A stretch of DNA of 64,000 nucleotides from Ectothiorhodospiraceae bacterium (GCA_020831885.1 JAFIFU010000002.1:106402-170401), one strand, 5' to 3'; positions 1 through 13,519 are shown, counted from the stretch's first letter. The notes: generated by a model from the letters alone, not told the origin. Program-made: numbers and translations.

Positions 1-40
1 TGCGATCAGTTTTCGCATAAAAGCCGACGTCTTCCAGTGA

Positions 41-1396
41 TCAGCCCGCCAGGCGGGCGATATCGTTGTAGAAGGCGAGTGTCATCAGTAGCAGCAACAG
101 CAGGATACCCAGGTACTGGCCGTAGATCTGAACCTGCTCCGATACCGGACTGCCCTTCACCGCCTCGATGGCGTAATACATCAGATGGCCGCCATCCAGG
201 ATCGGGATGGGCAGCAGATTCAGCACCCCCAGACTGATGCTGACAATGGCCAGGAACTTGAGGAAGGGCACCAGACCCGTTGCCGCGGTATCACCCGCGA
301 ACTGACCGATGCTGATCGGGCCGCTCAAGTTGTTCAGGGATGCCTGGCCGGTCACCATACCCCACAGGACCTGCACGGTCAGCACGCTGGTCCGCCATGT
401 GTCCGCCGCCGCCTCTCCCAGGGCCGCCAGTGGGCCGTAGCGCACGGTATGCTGCATCCCGTCGAACAGGCCCGGCGGAACATCCGGGCGAACGCCCAGC
501 ACGCCCCGGGGGCTGCCCGCCTCCCCAAGCCCGACGTCCACGGTGTGCAACTGACCGCCACGGTCCACCTGGACGGCTACCGTTTCACCGGCGCGTGCCT
601 GCACCGCCTGCACGAGACCGCGCCAGTCATCCACCGGATCCCCGTCCACCGCGACCACGCGGTCCCCCGGCAACAGGCCGGCACTCGCGGCGGCACCATC
701 GTCGATCAACTCGCCGACCCGGGCCTCCAACTGGGGCTGCCAGGGACGGATGCCGACCGTCCTCAGCAAGTCCGGTTCGTCGCCCAGGCGACCAAGCCCG
801 CTGAGATCCAGCCGCCGCTCCATCTGCCGACCGTCCCGGTCCTCCAGCGTCACCGTGGTCTGGGAGCGGCTGAGACCGGTATCCAGCAGTGCGATCAGCA
901 CCTTCTCCCAGGTGGGGGTGGCCCGCCCACCGATGGCCACGATCTCCGCCCCGGGTTCGATCGCCGCCGCGGCCGCCGGGGTTTCCGGCAGAACCTCGCC
1001 CACCACGGGCCGCACCTCCGTGGTGCCGGCAACGAACAGCATCCAGTACACCACCAGGGCGAACAGAAAGTTGAACAGCGGCCCCGCCGCCACGATGGCA
1101 GTGCGGCGCCAGAGCCGTTGCCGGTTGAACGCCCGGTGCTGTTCCTCCGCCGGAACCGGTGCCTCCCGTTCATCCAGCATCTTGACGTAGCCGCCCAGTG
1201 GGATGGCGGAGATGCAGTATTCCGTCTGGTCCGGGCCGGCGCGCCAGGTGAACAGCGGCTTACCGAAACCGATGGAATAGCGGAGCACCTTCACGCCCAG
1301 GCGACGGGCCACCCAGTAGTGGCCGAACTCGTGAAACGCCACCAGGATGCCAATCGCCACCAGGAACGCCAGGACGCTTGTCAGTAGTCCGCTCAC
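41..1396 (-). CDS. rseP: RIP metalloprotease RseP (site-2 protease, PDZ domains)
   Basis: 451 aa; HEFGHYWVAR zinc motif, PDZ-like repeats, LDGGHLMYY C-terminal motif; adjacent to dxr/cdsA as in other gammaproteobacteria. Confidence 0.95.
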   Translation of the reverse strand: MSGLLTSVLAFLVAIGILVAFHEFGHYWVARRLGVKVLRYSIGFGKPLFTWRAGPDQTEYCISAIPLGGYVKMLDEREAPVPAEEQHRAFNRQRLWRRTAIVAAGPLFNFLFALVVYWMLFVAGTTEVRPVVGEVLPETPAAAAAIEPGAEIVAIGGRATPTWEKVLIALLDTGLSRSQTTVTLEDRDGRQMERRLDLSGLGRLGDEPDLLRTVGIRPWQPQLEARVGELIDDGAAASAGLLPGDRVVAVDGDPVDDWRGLVQAVQARAGETVAVQVDRGGQLHTVDVGLGEAGSPRGVLGVRPDVPPGLFDGMQHTVRYGPLAALGEAAADTWRTSVLTVQVLWGMVTGQASLNNLSGPISIGQFAGDTAATGLVPFLKFLAIVSISLGVLNLLPIPILDGGHLMYYAIEAVKGSPVSEQVQIYGQYLGILLLLLLMTLAFYNDIARLAG

Positions 1397-1442
1397 GTGC
1401 CGATACCCATGTCATGCCGGCGCCGCTGCATTGCCCCTCCGT

Positions 1443-2636
1443 CTACCACCCGGCCGCCAGTTCCCGTGCCGTTCGCCGTGCCCGCCGATCCCTGCTGAAC
1501 ACATCGTCCAAATCTACGACCGGCGCGACGCCAAGACGTTCCAACACCTCCCGGATCAGGTCAGGAATGTCGATGAACCGCAACCGTCCGGCCAGGAAGG
1601 CCTCCACGGCCACCTCGTTGGCCGCGTTGAGATTGATGCAGGCATCGCCACCCGCGGCAAAGGCCTGATAGGCCAGGGACAGGCAGGGAAAGCGTTCCGT
1701 ATCCGGCCGCTCGAACTGCAGTTGGCCGCAGGCCACCAGATCCAGCCCCACCACGCCGGAGTCAATACGTTCCGGATAAGCGAGAGCATGGGCAATGGGC
1801 GTCCGCATGTCCGGGTTCCCTAGCTGCGCCAGCATGGAACCATCCACGTATTCCACCAGGGAATGGATGATGCTTTGCGGATGAACCACCACCTCCACCC
1901 GCTCGCCGGGAAGGCCGAACAGCCAGCAGGCCTCGATCAGTTCCAGCCCCTTGTTCATCAAGGTGGCGGAATCCACGGAGATCTTCCGCCCCATACTCCA
2001 GTTGGGATGGGCGCAGGCCTGCTCCGGGGTGACGTGGGCGAGCTCCGCCGCCGGCTTGGTGCGGAACGGCCCGCCGGAAGCGGTGAGCAGGATCCGCTTC
2101 ACCCCGCTGGCGTCGGCGGGCCGGGCGGAATAACCGGGGGGCAGGCACTGGAATACCGCGTTGTGTTCGCTGTCCAGGGGCAACAGCACGGCCCCGTGAC
2201 GCTGCACGGCGTCCATGAACAGCCCGCCGGCCATCACCAGTGACTCCTTGTTGGCCAGCAGGATCCGCTTTCCGGCCCGGATCGCCGCAAGGGTCGGCGC
2301 CAGGCCGGCGGCTCCGACGATGCCCGCCACCACCGTGTCGCTGCGCTCGTCTCCGGCCACCATCTCCAGGGCATCCGGCCCGGACAGCACCCGCGTCTCC
2401 AGCCCCTGCTGGCGGAGCCGGCCCTGAAGCGCCCGCGCCGGCCCGGCCTCCCCCACCACCGCCAGCTCCGGCCGGAACGCCAGACACTGGGCTTCCAGCC
2501 GGGCCACATTGCTGTGGGCCGTCAGTGCGGCCACTCGGTACCGCTGGGGGTGCCGCGCGATGACATCCAGTGTACTGACACCGATGGAGCCCGTGGCGCC
2601 CAGTATGGTGATCCGTTGAGGAATCGCCGTCGTCAT
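1443..2636 (-). CDS. dxr: 1-deoxy-D-xylulose 5-phosphate reductoisomerase
   Basis: 397 aa; [19 protein letters not shown]-terminus, [11 protein letters not shown] and [18 protein letters not shown] motifs. Confidence 0.97.
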   Translation of the reverse strand: MTTAIPQRITILGATGSIGVSTLDVIARHPQRYRVAALTAHSNVARLEAQCLAFRPELAVVGEAGPARALQGRLRQQGLETRVLSGPDALEMVAGDERSDTVVAGIVGAAGLAPTLAAIRAGKRILLANKESLVMAGGLFMDAVQRHGAVLLPLDSEHNAVFQCLPPGYSARPADASGVKRILLTASGGPFRTKPAAELAHVTPEQACAHPNWSMGRKISVDSATLMNKGLELIEACWLFGLPGERVEVVVHPQSIIHSLVEYVDGSMLAQLGNPDMRTPIAHALAYPERIDSGVVGLDLVACGQLQFERPDTERFPCLSLAYQAFAAGGDACINLNAANEVAVEAFLAGRLRFIDIPDLIREVLERLGVAPVVDLDDVFSRDRRARRTARELAAGW

Positions 2637-3469
2637 GCACCAGCCGTGTGTTCGAGAATGAGATAGATCCCCAGCGCGTACACCGCGCCTGTGGCGGTGA
2701 GGCTGTCAATCCGGTCAAGCACGCCCCCGTGTCCGGGCAGCAGGGCGCCGCTATCCTTCACGCCGCGTCGTCGCTTCACCAGGCTCTCGTACAGATCTCC
2801 CAGCACGGAAAACACCACCGTGACCGCGGCAAGCAGGAGCAGGCCACCCACGGGCAGTGGCGGCAACGGGAACAGGAACAGCATACCCGCCGCGGCCACA
2901 AGCGCCAGCGCCAGGCCACCGATCACGCCCTCCCAGGTCTTTCCCGGACTGACCGCCGGTGCCAGCCGCGTGCGCCCCAGTGTGCGCCCCGCGAAATAAG
3001 CGCCCACGTCAGCGGCCCAGGTGATCACCAGGACCATCAATACCAGCCAGGGCCCGGACTCCAGGCCATGAAGCCAGACCAGGCCCACCCAGGCCGGCAA
3101 TAGCACCAGTAGTCCGGCGATCAGGGCCGGACCGCCTCGGAATGACCCCGTTTCACGCTCCGCGCCGCTGAACCGAAGCACCTGCCAGGCGGCATAGAGC
3201 CACCAGGCGAGCCCCAGCAGCAGTACCGGGACAAGCACTACGCCGGGGTCTCCGGAGCCGCCCAACAGGCCCATGAGTACGGTCACGGCACCCAGCCATG
3301 CCCAGCGGGAGGACACCCGCTCCACGGCCACCAGCCGGGCCCACTCCCAGGCGCCCAGCAGGACGACGATACCCAGCGCGATGGCGAAGCCCCAGCGCGG
3401 CAGCAGGAAAATGCCTCCCAGGACCAGCGGCAGCAGGATCAGCGCCGTGACGATCCGCCACTTAAGCAC
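2633..3469 (-). CDS. cdsA: Phosphatidate cytidylyltransferase
   Basis: 278 aa membrane protein; [12 protein letters not shown] and [28 protein letters not shown] signature; 4-nt overlap with dxr. Confidence 0.95.
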   Translation of the reverse strand: MLKWRIVTALILLPLVLGGIFLLPRWGFAIALGIVVLLGAWEWARLVAVERVSSRWAWLGAVTVLMGLLGGSGDPGVVLVPVLLLGLAWWLYAAWQVLRFSGAERETGSFRGGPALIAGLLVLLPAWVGLVWLHGLESGPWLVLMVLVITWAADVGAYFAGRTLGRTRLAPAVSPGKTWEGVIGGLALALVAAAGMLFLFPLPPLPVGGLLLLAAVTVVFSVLGDLYESLVKRRRGVKDSGALLPGHGGVLDRIDSLTATGAVYALGIYLILEHTAGA

Positions 3470-4259
3470 GGCTCACGCGTCCAAGCTGTTCGCTGGTGCG
3501 ACCGAAACGCCGCTCCCGTCCCGCATACCAATCGAAGGCCTCATCGAGATGGGCTTCGCGGAAATCCGGCCAGAGCACCGGCGTGAAATATAACTCGGCG
3601 TAGGCGAGCTGCCAGAGAAGAAAATTGCTGATCCGGCTTTCGCCGCCGGTACGGATAAGCAGGTCGGTGGGTGGCAGATCCGCCGTGTTCAGCATGCCCT
3701 CCACAAGGGATTCGTTGACCTGCTCCGGATCCAGGCTGCCATCCTGCACGGCCTCGGCGATGCGCCGCGCGGCCTGGGCCAGATCCCAGCGGCCACCGTA
3801 ACTGACCGCTATCACCAGCGTCAGGCCGGTATTGTCGGCGGTCAGTTCTTCCGCGGCCGCAATCTGGCGCTGCAGGCGATGGCTGAACCGGCTTCGGTCA
3901 CCGATCATGCGCACCCGGACATTGTTCTCATGAAGCCGGCTCGCCTCCTTCTCCAGCGTCCGAAGCATGAGATCCATCAGCACCGAGACCTCCTCCTCGG
4001 GGCGGGTCCAGTTCTCGCTGCTGAATGCGAACAGGGTCAGCACCTTCACGCCGCGCCGTCCGCATGCCTCGACGATGCGCCGGACGGCATCGACGCCCGC
4101 CCGGTGCCCTGCCGGCCTTGGCAGAAAACGGGCCTGCGCCCAGCGCCCGTTTCCGTCCATGACGACGGCGACATGACGCGGAACCCCCGAACCGGCGGCA
4201 ATGGCCGGCAGTTGCTCCGGATTGCTACTCATGACCTCGGCCTGCCCATCTTGCTGCAC
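3462..4259 (-). CDS. uppS: Isoprenyl transferase (undecaprenyl diphosphate synthase)
   Basis: 265 aa; VAVVMDGNGRWAQAR motif, LLIRTGGESRISNFLLWQLAYAELYF motif. Confidence 0.96.
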   Translation of the reverse strand: MQQDGQAEVMSSNPEQLPAIAAGSGVPRHVAVVMDGNGRWAQARFLPRPAGHRAGVDAVRRIVEACGRRGVKVLTLFAFSSENWTRPEEEVSVLMDLMLRTLEKEASRLHENNVRVRMIGDRSRFSHRLQRQIAAAEELTADNTGLTLVIAVSYGGRWDLAQAARRIAEAVQDGSLDPEQVNESLVEGMLNTADLPPTDLLIRTGGESRISNFLLWQLAYAELYFTPVLWPDFREAHLDEAFDWYAGRERRFGRTSEQLGRVSRA

Positions 4260-4355
4260 GGCCCTGCAGCAGAAAGAACAAGACCCGGCAGCTCACACGA
4301 ATGCCCGTGAGCTGCCGAGCCGGCGGGATCTGTGGCCGCCCCTGGGAGGCAGACA

Positions 4356-6534
<2,179 letters not shown>

Positions 6535-6620
6535 GTCTGCTTACCTCTGAATTCTGGGTTCGAGAAACGGGGAGCCAGGCTCCCCGTTCCAGTGGTTCCG
6601 CAAGTGGCGCCGGCGGACGC

Positions 6621-7388
6621 TTAGTTGGCCGCCTGACCCTCGTCACCGGAGGCGTCGGCCTCGGCGACCTCCACGAAATCGTCCTTGTCGCTGCCCGGCC
6701 GCACCGAAGACGCCCGCGCATCCAGCACCGCATCGGCGGCACCGCGCAGATAGAGTCGGATGGCGCGGATGGCGTCGTCGTTGCCGGGGATCACATAGTC
6801 GACACCGCGCAGATCATTGTTGGTGTCCACAACCCCCACCACCGGGAGGTTGAGCTTCTGGGCTTCCTTGACGGCGATATCCTCGAAGCCCACGTCGATG
6901 ACAAACAGCGCGTCAGGCAGGCGCTCCATGTCCTTGATGCCGCCAAGGGAGCGGTTCAGCTTGTCCAGCTCGCGGGTCAGCATCAGCGCCTCTTTCTTGG
7001 AAAGCTTCTGGAAGGTTCCGTCCTGCGACTGCCCCTCCAGATCCTTCAAGCGGCGGATGGACTGCTTCACGGTGCGGAAGTTGGTGAGCATACCGCCCAG
7101 CCAGCGGTGGTCCACATACGGCATGCCGCAACGCTGCGCTTCCTCGCGCACGGCGTCCCGCGCGGCCCGCTTGGTGCCCACGAACAGCACACGGCCGCCG
7201 TCGGCCACCACCTTGCCGACGAAATTCATCGCGTCCTGGTAAAGAGGGAGGGTCTTCTCCAGGTTGATGATGTGGATCTTGTTGCGTTCGCCGAAGATAT
7301 ACGGCGACATCTTCGGGTTCCAGTAGCGCGTCTGGTGGCCGAAATGAACACCGGCCTCCAGCATTTCCCGCATTGATACATTAGCCAT
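6621..7388 (-). CDS. rpsB: 30S ribosomal protein S2
   Basis: Start reassigned to [27 protein letters not shown]; internal to ORF 6621..7451. Confidence 0.97.
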   Translation of the reverse strand: MANVSMREMLEAGVHFGHQTRYWNPKMSPYIFGERNKIHIINLEKTLPLYQDAMNFVGKVVADGGRVLFVGTKRAARDAVREEAQRCGMPYVDHRWLGGMLTNFRTVKQSIRRLKDLEGQSQDGTFQKLSKKEALMLTRELDKLNRSLGGIKDMERLPDALFVIDVGFEDIAVKEAQKLNLPVVGVVDTNNDLRGVDYVIPGNDDAIRAIRLYLRGAADAVLDARASSVRPGSDKDDFVEVAEADASGDEGQAAN

Positions 7389-7431
7389 GGTTAACTCCAG
7401 ACAGGGTTTGAGCCTCCATGCACCCGCATGC

Positions 7432-7450
7432 AAAAACCCCAAACGGGGCA
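7432..7450 (-). promoter_or_regulatory. Terminator-like hairpin in the rpsB 5' leader
   Basis: Minus strand reads TTGCCCCGTTTGGGGTTTTTGC (GCCCC/GGGG stem plus T tract) about 45 nt upstream of the rpsB start. Confidence 0.5.
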
Positions 7451-7544
7451 ACCCATTGCATGTGTCGGTGCATGTGTGGATTGTTTCCGGGCCCCTTGAG
7501 GACCGCGGATCTTATGCCCCGGCATTTGCCTGAAGGGCGCGCGA

Positions 7545-7573
7545 TTTATAACATACTCGTCTGGCCGCGACAA
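7545..7573 (-). promoter_or_regulatory. Predicted sigma70 promoter for rpsB-tsf
   Basis: Minus strand TTGTCG-17 nt-TATAAA upstream of the rpsB leader. Confidence 0.55.
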
Positions 7574-7739
7574 TTTGCGCGCCTCCCCGACCCGACTCCG
7601 GACGCCCGTCCGCTGACGGAACACATCGCGCTGCGGATACCCGCGTTCCCCCTGTCACGCCAGCATGATCCGAAGGCCCCGGGGGGTGGCAAGAGCGGAC
7701 ATTTCACCCACATCGACCCAACAGAAGGCTTGCGACCGC

Positions 7740-8534
7740 ATGGCAGCAACCATCAAGACCGCTGAAGAGATCGAGAAGATGCGCGTGGCCGGACGGCTGG
7801 CCGCCAGCGTCCTGACCATGATCGCCCCCTATGTCCGTCCGGGAGTGACCACCGAGGAACTGGACCGCATCTGCCACAGCTATATCGTCAACGAGCTGGA
7901 CGCGGTTCCGGCGCCACTGAACTACCGCGGCTTCCCGAAATCCATCTGCACCTCGGTGAACCACGTGGTCTGCCATGGCATTCCGGGTTCGAAAAAGCTG
8001 AAGAAGGGCGACATCATCAATATCGATATCACCGTGATCAAGGAAGGCTACCACGGGGACACCAGTCGCATGTTCTTCGTCGGCGAGCCCACCGTGCTGG
8101 GCCGTCGTCTCTCGGAGGTGGCCCACGCCTGCATGTGGGAGGGGATTCGCATGGTGCGCCCCGGTGTTCGGCTGGGCGATATCGGTCACGCCATTCAGCG
8201 CCTGGCGGAAAGCAACAACTACTCCGTGGTCCGTGAGTATTGCGGCCACGGTATCGGCCGGGAATTCCATGAGGATCCGCAGGTCCTGCATTACGGCAAG
8301 CCGGGGACGGGCATGAAGCTGGAGGAAGGCATGACCTTCACCATCGAACCGATGATCAATGCCGGTGCCAAGGAAACCCGCCTGCTCAAGGACGAATGGA
8401 CCGTGGTGACCCGGGATCACAGCCTGTCGGCCCAATGGGAGCACACCATTCTGGTCACCCGGGACGGTTACGAGGTGCTCACGCTGCGGGAAGGCGAAGA
8501 ACCGGGCGTGATGCCGGAAGGCGAGTCCGGATAA
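7740..8534 (+). CDS. map: Methionine aminopeptidase type I
   Basis: IKTAEEIEKMRVAGRLAASVL start; CTSVNHVVCHGIP, YCGHGIGREFHEDPQVLHYG motifs; divergent from rpsB. Confidence 0.97.
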   Translation: MAATIKTAEEIEKMRVAGRLAASVLTMIAPYVRPGVTTEELDRICHSYIVNELDAVPAPLNYRGFPKSICTSVNHVVCHGIPGSKKLKKGDIINIDITVIKEGYHGDTSRMFFVGEPTVLGRRLSEVAHACMWEGIRMVRPGVRLGDIGHAIQRLAESNNYSVVREYCGHGIGREFHEDPQVLHYGKPGTGMKLEEGMTFTIEPMINAGAKETRLLKDEWTVVTRDHSLSAQWEHTILVTRDGYEVLTLREGEEPGVMPEGESG

Positions 8535-8580
8535 CGATGCCCGGGCCAACAGACATACATAACAAGGTGCGGCAGACAAC

Positions 8581-11280
8581 ATGACCGATCCCCGACCAGA
8601 CCATCATCAACTGCTGCTGGACCCCGTTGAGCTGGAGCGGCGGCTCGCCGCCGGCGAATCCACCGTCCGGGTGTTCCGCAAGGCCCGGGAACACGGCGAC
8701 GCCATGATCCAGAGCCTCTTCCGCGAGGGCGTGCCGGCCCGAACCCTGGTTCCCGAGCGGGCCTGGTTCATCGACCAGTTGCTGATGCGCGCCTGGCAGC
8801 GTCTGTTTGCCGATACCGATTGTGACGGCGCGGTGGCGCTGGTGGCCGTTGGGGGCTATGGCCGGGGCGAACTCCATCCCGGCTCCGACATCGACATCAT
8901 GGTGCTGCTGGAACACCCCTGCGAGGGGGCCCTGGCAGAGAGCGTGGAACGCTTCCTCATCTTTCTCTGGGATATCGGCCTGGAAGTGGGCCACAGTGTG
9001 CGCACGCTGGCGGAATGCGTCTCCGAAGCGGAAGCGGATATCACCGTGGCCACCAATCTGATGGAGGCACGCCTGCTCGCCGGGCCCAAGGGTCTGTATC
9101 AGCGCATGCGGGAGGCCACCGGGCCGACCCACGTCTGGCCGACGCGGCGGTTCTTCGAGGCAAAGCTCGCGGAACAGGAGGCGCGTCACCTCAAGTACCA
9201 CGACACCGCTTACAACCTGGAACCCAACATCAAGGAAAGCCCCGGCGGATTGCGGGATATCCACATGGTGGGCTGGGTGGCCAAGCGCCACTTCGGAGCG
9301 GAAACCCTGCAAGACCTGGTGCATCACGGTTTTCTGACCAAGGACGAGTACGAGGATCTGATCAGCGGCGAGAGCTTTCTCTGGGATATCCGGTTCGCGC
9401 TGCACGTGCGGGCCGGACGTCGGGAGGACCGTCTGATCTTCGATCACCAGAGCGAGCTGGCGCGGCAGTTCGGCTACACCGACCTGGACAGCCGTCTGGG
9501 CGTGGAACGGCTGATGCAGCGTTACTTCCGCACCGTGATGCGGCTGAGCCGCCTCAATGAGATGCTGTTGCAGCTCTTTCAGGAAGCCATTCTCTACGCG
9601 GATGACAACGAGCCGCCGCAGTTGATCAACAAGCGGTTCCAGGCACGCAAGGGCTTTATCGAGGTCACGCACCAGAACGTGTTCCGCCGCTATCCCTTTG
9701 CCCTGCTCGAAGTCTTCCTGTTGATGCAGCAGCACCCGGAACTCAAAGGCGTCCGCGCGTCCACTATCCGGTTGATCCGGGCAAACCGGCATCGCATCGA
9801 TGCGCGTTTCCGTAAGGATCTGCGGGCACGCAGCCTGTTCATGGAAATCCTGCGTCAACCCCAAGGCATTACCCATGAACTGCGACGCATGCACCGCTAC
9901 GGTGTGCTGGGGCGCTACATCCCCGCCTTCGGCGACATCACCGGCCTGATGCAGCACGACCTGTTCCACGTCTACACGGTGGACTCGCACACCCTGTTCG
10001 TGGTCCGGAATCTGCGCCGCTTCGCTCTGGCAAGGCACGCCGACGAACTCCCCTTCTGCCATAGCCTGATGCAGCGCCTGCCCAAACCGGAGCTGCTGTA
10101 CCTGGCCGGCCTGTTCCACGACATTGCCAAGGGGCGCGGTGGCGATCATTCCGAACTCGGTGCCGAGGACGCCTGGCAGTTCTGCCAGGAACACGGACTG
10201 AGTCAGCACGACAGCCGTCTGGTGTCCTGGCTGGTGGCCAACCATCTGCTCATGTCCATGACCGCCCAGCGCAAGGACATCTCCGATCCGGAGGTCATCA
10301 ACGCCTTCGCGGAGCGGATGGGCGACCGCACCCGTCTGGATTATCTCTACCTGCTCACGGTTGCGGACATCCGGGCCACCAATCCCGGGCTGTGGAACTC
10401 CTGGAAGGACTCGTTGTTGCTGGAACTGTACGCGGCCACCAACCGTGCCCTGCGCCGGGGACTGGAATACCCCATGGATGCGGATGAACTGGTGCGTGAG
10501 ACCCAGCAGCAGGCGCGGCGGAGACTGAAGGTCAAGGGCCTGCACCATATGACGGTGAAATCCATCTGGCAGCACTTCAGCGCCGACTACTTCCTGCGCT
10601 ACTCGGCGGAAGAGATCGCGTGGCATACCGAGGCCATCGCCCGCAGCAGTCCGGAGGATCTGCCGCTGGTGCTGCTGGAGCCCCGCAGCGCCCGGGGCGG
10701 AACCGAACTGTTCCTCTACGCCCGCGACCGGGAAAACCTGTTCGCCCTGACCGTTCAGGCGCTGGATCAGCTCAACCTGGATATCCAGGACGCCCGCATC
10801 ATCACCACCGAGAACGGACACACGCTGGACAGCTATCTGGTGCTGGAGGATAACGGCGAGCCGGTGCAGGAGCCGTGGCGCAAGGAGGAGATCATCCACG
10901 TGCTGCGTGATTCACTCCACCGTCCCGAACCCGCTCCCCCGGCGCGACGGCCGGTGCCGCGTCAGCTCCGGCACTTCGCAGTGGATACCGAGATCAACTT
11001 CTCTCAGGATAGCGCGAACCAGCGCACGGTCATGGAGTTGCTCACCTGTGACCGGCCCGGCTTGCTGGCCCGGGTCGGCTACGCCTTCGCCCGGTGCCAC
11101 ATCCGCCTGCAGAATGCGAAGATCGCCACCATCGGCGCCCGCGCCGAGGACGTGTTCTTTATCACCGATGACCGGAACCGGCCTATTACCGATCCCGCCC
11201 GTTTCGACGAGATCCGGAGCACGATCCGCAACCTGCTGGAGGAAGACCAGGACCTGGTGGAGCGCGCCACCGGACTATGA
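8581..11280 (+). CDS. glnD: [Protein-PII] uridylyltransferase/uridylyl-removing enzyme
   Basis: 899 aa; VGGYGRGELHPGSDIDIMVLL nucleotidyltransferase motif, HD domain (LFHDIAKGRGGDHSELG), C-terminal ACT domains. Confidence 0.96.
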   Translation: MTDPRPDHHQLLLDPVELERRLAAGESTVRVFRKAREHGDAMIQSLFREGVPARTLVPERAWFIDQLLMRAWQRLFADTDCDGAVALVAVGGYGRGELHPGSDIDIMVLLEHPCEGALAESVERFLIFLWDIGLEVGHSVRTLAECVSEAEADITVATNLMEARLLAGPKGLYQRMREATGPTHVWPTRRFFEAKLAEQEARHLKYHDTAYNLEPNIKESPGGLRDIHMVGWVAKRHFGAETLQDLVHHGFLTKDEYEDLISGESFLWDIRFALHVRAGRREDRLIFDHQSELARQFGYTDLDSRLGVERLMQRYFRTVMRLSRLNEMLLQLFQEAILYADDNEPPQLINKRFQARKGFIEVTHQNVFRRYPFALLEVFLLMQQHPELKGVRASTIRLIRANRHRIDARFRKDLRARSLFMEILRQPQGITHELRRMHRYGVLGRYIPAFGDITGLMQHDLFHVYTVDSHTLFVVRNLRRFALARHADELPFCHSLMQRLPKPELLYLAGLFHDIAKGRGGDHSELGAEDAWQFCQEHGLSQHDSRLVSWLVANHLLMSMTAQRKDISDPEVINAFAERMGDRTRLDYLYLLTVADIRATNPGLWNSWKDSLLLELYAATNRALRRGLEYPMDADELVRETQQQARRRLKVKGLHHMTVKSIWQHFSADYFLRYSAEEIAWHTEAIARSSPEDLPLVLLEPRSARGGTELFLYARDRENLFALTVQALDQLNLDIQDARIITTENGHTLDSYLVLEDNGEPVQEPWRKEEIIHVLRDSLHRPEPAPPARRPVPRQLRHFAVDTEINFSQDSANQRTVMELLTCDRPGLLARVGYAFARCHIRLQNAKIATIGARAEDVFFITDDRNRPITDPARFDEIRSTIRNLLEEDQDLVERATGL

Positions 11281-11392
11281 TGCGCCTCTCCATTACAATG
11301 CCGACGCTGACGCCCTGCCCCCACGGGGGGAACCCGCCACAAGCACAAGGGCGCGCATGTTCCAGCGCATCCCCAGGCGGGTACCGTCCTAT

Positions 11393-11420
11393 TTGCTTAA
11401 GGGCGTGTAGTACCTATACT
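11393..11420 (+). promoter_or_regulatory. Predicted sigma70 promoter upstream of dapC
   Basis: TTGCTT-16 nt-TATACT, about 30 nt upstream of the gene. Confidence 0.45.
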
Positions 11421-11449
11421 GGGCGCCCGCCCACCAGTCCGTGACACCA

Positions 11450-12646
11450 ATGAACTCCAACCTGGCGCGTCTGCAACCCTATCCATTCCAGCGGCTGGCC
11501 AGGCTGCTGGATGGCGCCAACCCGCCCCGCGGCCTGGCGCCGATCGACCTCGGCATCGGCGAGCCCAAGCATCCCGCCCCGGCGCTGGTGCGGGAAGCCC
11601 TGGTGGCGCACCTGGATGGCCTGGGCAGCTATCCGCCCACCCGCGGCGGCGCACCGCTCCGGGAGGCCGTGTGCCACTGGTTGTCCGCGCGTTTCCGGAT
11701 CCCCCGGGATCGGCTGGACCCGGACCGGCATTGCCTGCCCGTGGCGGGGACCCGGGAAGCGCTGTTTGCCATCGCCCAGGCGGTGGTGGATCCGGCCGGT
11801 GCCCCGCTGGTGGTGATGCCGAACCCGTTCTATCAGATCTACGAGGGGGCCGCCCTGCTGGCCGGTGCCGAGCCCTATTTTCTGAACTGCACGGCCGCCA
11901 ACGGTTATCTGCCGGACCTGGAGGCGGTGCCGGACTCCGTCTGGGACGGCTGCCAGCTCCTCTACATCTGCTCGCCCGGCAATCCGTCCGGTGCGGTGGC
12001 CTCCCGGGCCTGGCATCAACAGCTACTGGACCTGGCTGACCGGCATGATTTCGTCATCGCTGCCGACGAATGCTATTCGGAGATCTACCCGCCCCGGGGG
12101 GAACCGCCCGTGGGTCTTCTGCAGGTCTGTGCCGAATCCGGGCGGGAGGATTTCCATCGCTGCCTGGTGTTCCACAGCCTGTCCAAGCGCTCCAATGCGC
12201 CCGGGCTCCGCTCGGGATTCGTTGCCGGCGATGCCCGGCTGCTGGAGCGCTTCCTCCTGTACCGCACCTACCAGGGCTGCGCCCTGTCGGCGCCGGTACA
12301 GGCCGCGAGTACGGCCGCCTGGCATGACGAAACCCACGTGGAGGAGAACCGCCTGGCTTACCAGGCCAAGTTCGATGCCGTTCTCCACGTGCTGTCGCCG
12401 GTACTGGAGGTGCAGAGACCGGCTGCGGGTTTCTACCTCTGGCCGCGCACTCCCATCCCGGACACCCGCTTCGCCCGTCGGCTGTACGAGGAGCAAAACG
12501 TCCGCGTGTTGCCGGGCAGCTACCTGTCCCGGGAGGCCCACGGCGAGAATCCCGGCGCAGACCATGTGCGTCTGGCCCTGGTGGCGCACGAGGCTGAGTG
12601 CGTGGAGGCCGCCTGGCGCATCCGACGCCTGCTGGAGCGCCTCTAG
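11450..12646 (+). CDS. dapC: Succinyldiaminopimelate transaminase
   Basis: Class I aminotransferase (CSPGNPSGAV, SLSKRSNAPGLRSGF); adjacent to dapD and dapE. Confidence 0.9.
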   Translation: MNSNLARLQPYPFQRLARLLDGANPPRGLAPIDLGIGEPKHPAPALVREALVAHLDGLGSYPPTRGGAPLREAVCHWLSARFRIPRDRLDPDRHCLPVAGTREALFAIAQAVVDPAGAPLVVMPNPFYQIYEGAALLAGAEPYFLNCTAANGYLPDLEAVPDSVWDGCQLLYICSPGNPSGAVASRAWHQQLLDLADRHDFVIAADECYSEIYPPRGEPPVGLLQVCAESGREDFHRCLVFHSLSKRSNAPGLRSGFVAGDARLLERFLLYRTYQGCALSAPVQAASTAAWHDETHVEENRLAYQAKFDAVLHVLSPVLEVQRPAAGFYLWPRTPIPDTRFARRLYEEQNVRVLPGSYLSREAHGENPGADHVRLALVAHEAECVEAAWRIRRLLERL

Positions 12647-12700
12647 CGGACTCCGGCATTCCGTTCCTAAACCATGCATCACCGATTCAGGGAGTCGTTC

Positions 12701-13519
12701 ATGGAGCAGTTGAAAACCGTCATCGAAGACGCCTTCGAACACCGTGCCGAACTGAGCCCGGCCGCCGCGGCCCCGGAAATCCGCCAGGCGGTGGAGACCG
12801 CCATTGGTCTGCTGGACAGCGGCGAGGCCCGGGTGGCCGAGAAACAGGGCGGCGACTGGGTGGTGAACCAGTGGCTGAAGAAGGCCGTGCTGCTCTCCTT
12901 CCGCCTGCACGAGAACGCCGTCATGCGCACCGGCGCGATCAACTATTTCGACAAGGTGCCGCTGAAGTACACCGACTACAACAGCCAGCAGTTCCGGGAC
13001 GGCGGGGTACGTGTGGTGCCGCCGGCGGTGGCCCGCCGTGGTGCCTACATCGCGCCGGGCGCCGTGCTGATGCCTTCGTACGTGAACATCGGCGCCTATG
13101 TGGATACCGGTACCATGGTGGATACCTGGGCTACGGTGGGTTCCTGCGCGCAGATCGGCAAGAACGTCCACCTATCCGGCGGCGTGGGTATCGGCGGCGT
13201 GCTGGAGCCGTTGCAGGCCAACCCGGTGATCATCGAGGACAACTGCTTTATCGGCGCGCGCTCGGAGGTCGTGGAAGGGGTGATCGTCGAGGAAGGCGCC
13301 GTGATCTCCATGGGCGTTTATCTGGGTCAGAGCACCAAGATCTATAACCGGGAAACCGGTGAAGTCACCTATGGCCGCGTGCCCAAGGGCGCCGTGGTGG
13401 TGCCGGGCAGCCTGCCGGCGGACGACGGCAGTCACAGTCTGTATTGCGCGGTGATTATCAAACAGGTGGACGAGAAGACGCGCTCCAAGGTGGGTCTGAA
13501 CGAGTTGCTTCGACCGTGA
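12701..13519 (+). CDS. dapD: 2,3,4,5-tetrahydropyridine-2,6-dicarboxylate N-succinyltransferase
   Basis: Start [18 protein letters not shown]; left-handed beta-helix hexapeptide pattern; [40 protein letters not shown]. Confidence 0.97.
   Translation: MEQLKTVIEDAFEHRAELSPAAAAPEIRQAVETAIGLLDSGEARVAEKQGGDWVVNQWLKKAVLLSFRLHENAVMRTGAINYFDKVPLKYTDYNSQQFRDGGVRVVPPAVARRGAYIAPGAVLMPSYVNIGAYVDTGTMVDTWATVGSCAQIGKNVHLSGGVGIGGVLEPLQANPVIIEDNCFIGARSEVVEGVIVEEGAVISMGVYLGQSTKIYNRETGEVTYGRVPKGAVVVPGSLPADDGSHSLYCAVIIKQVDEKTRSKVGLNELLRP

Noticed and set aside
8479-10899. 806-aa ORF antisense to glnD, and similar long antisense ORFs (20586-22823, 24011-26161, 28388-30238, 46565-48256)
   Set aside because: They lie fully opposite well-supported genes; long antisense frames are expected in GC-rich DNA, and the translations are rich in H/Q/R/G/P with no recognisable family motifs.
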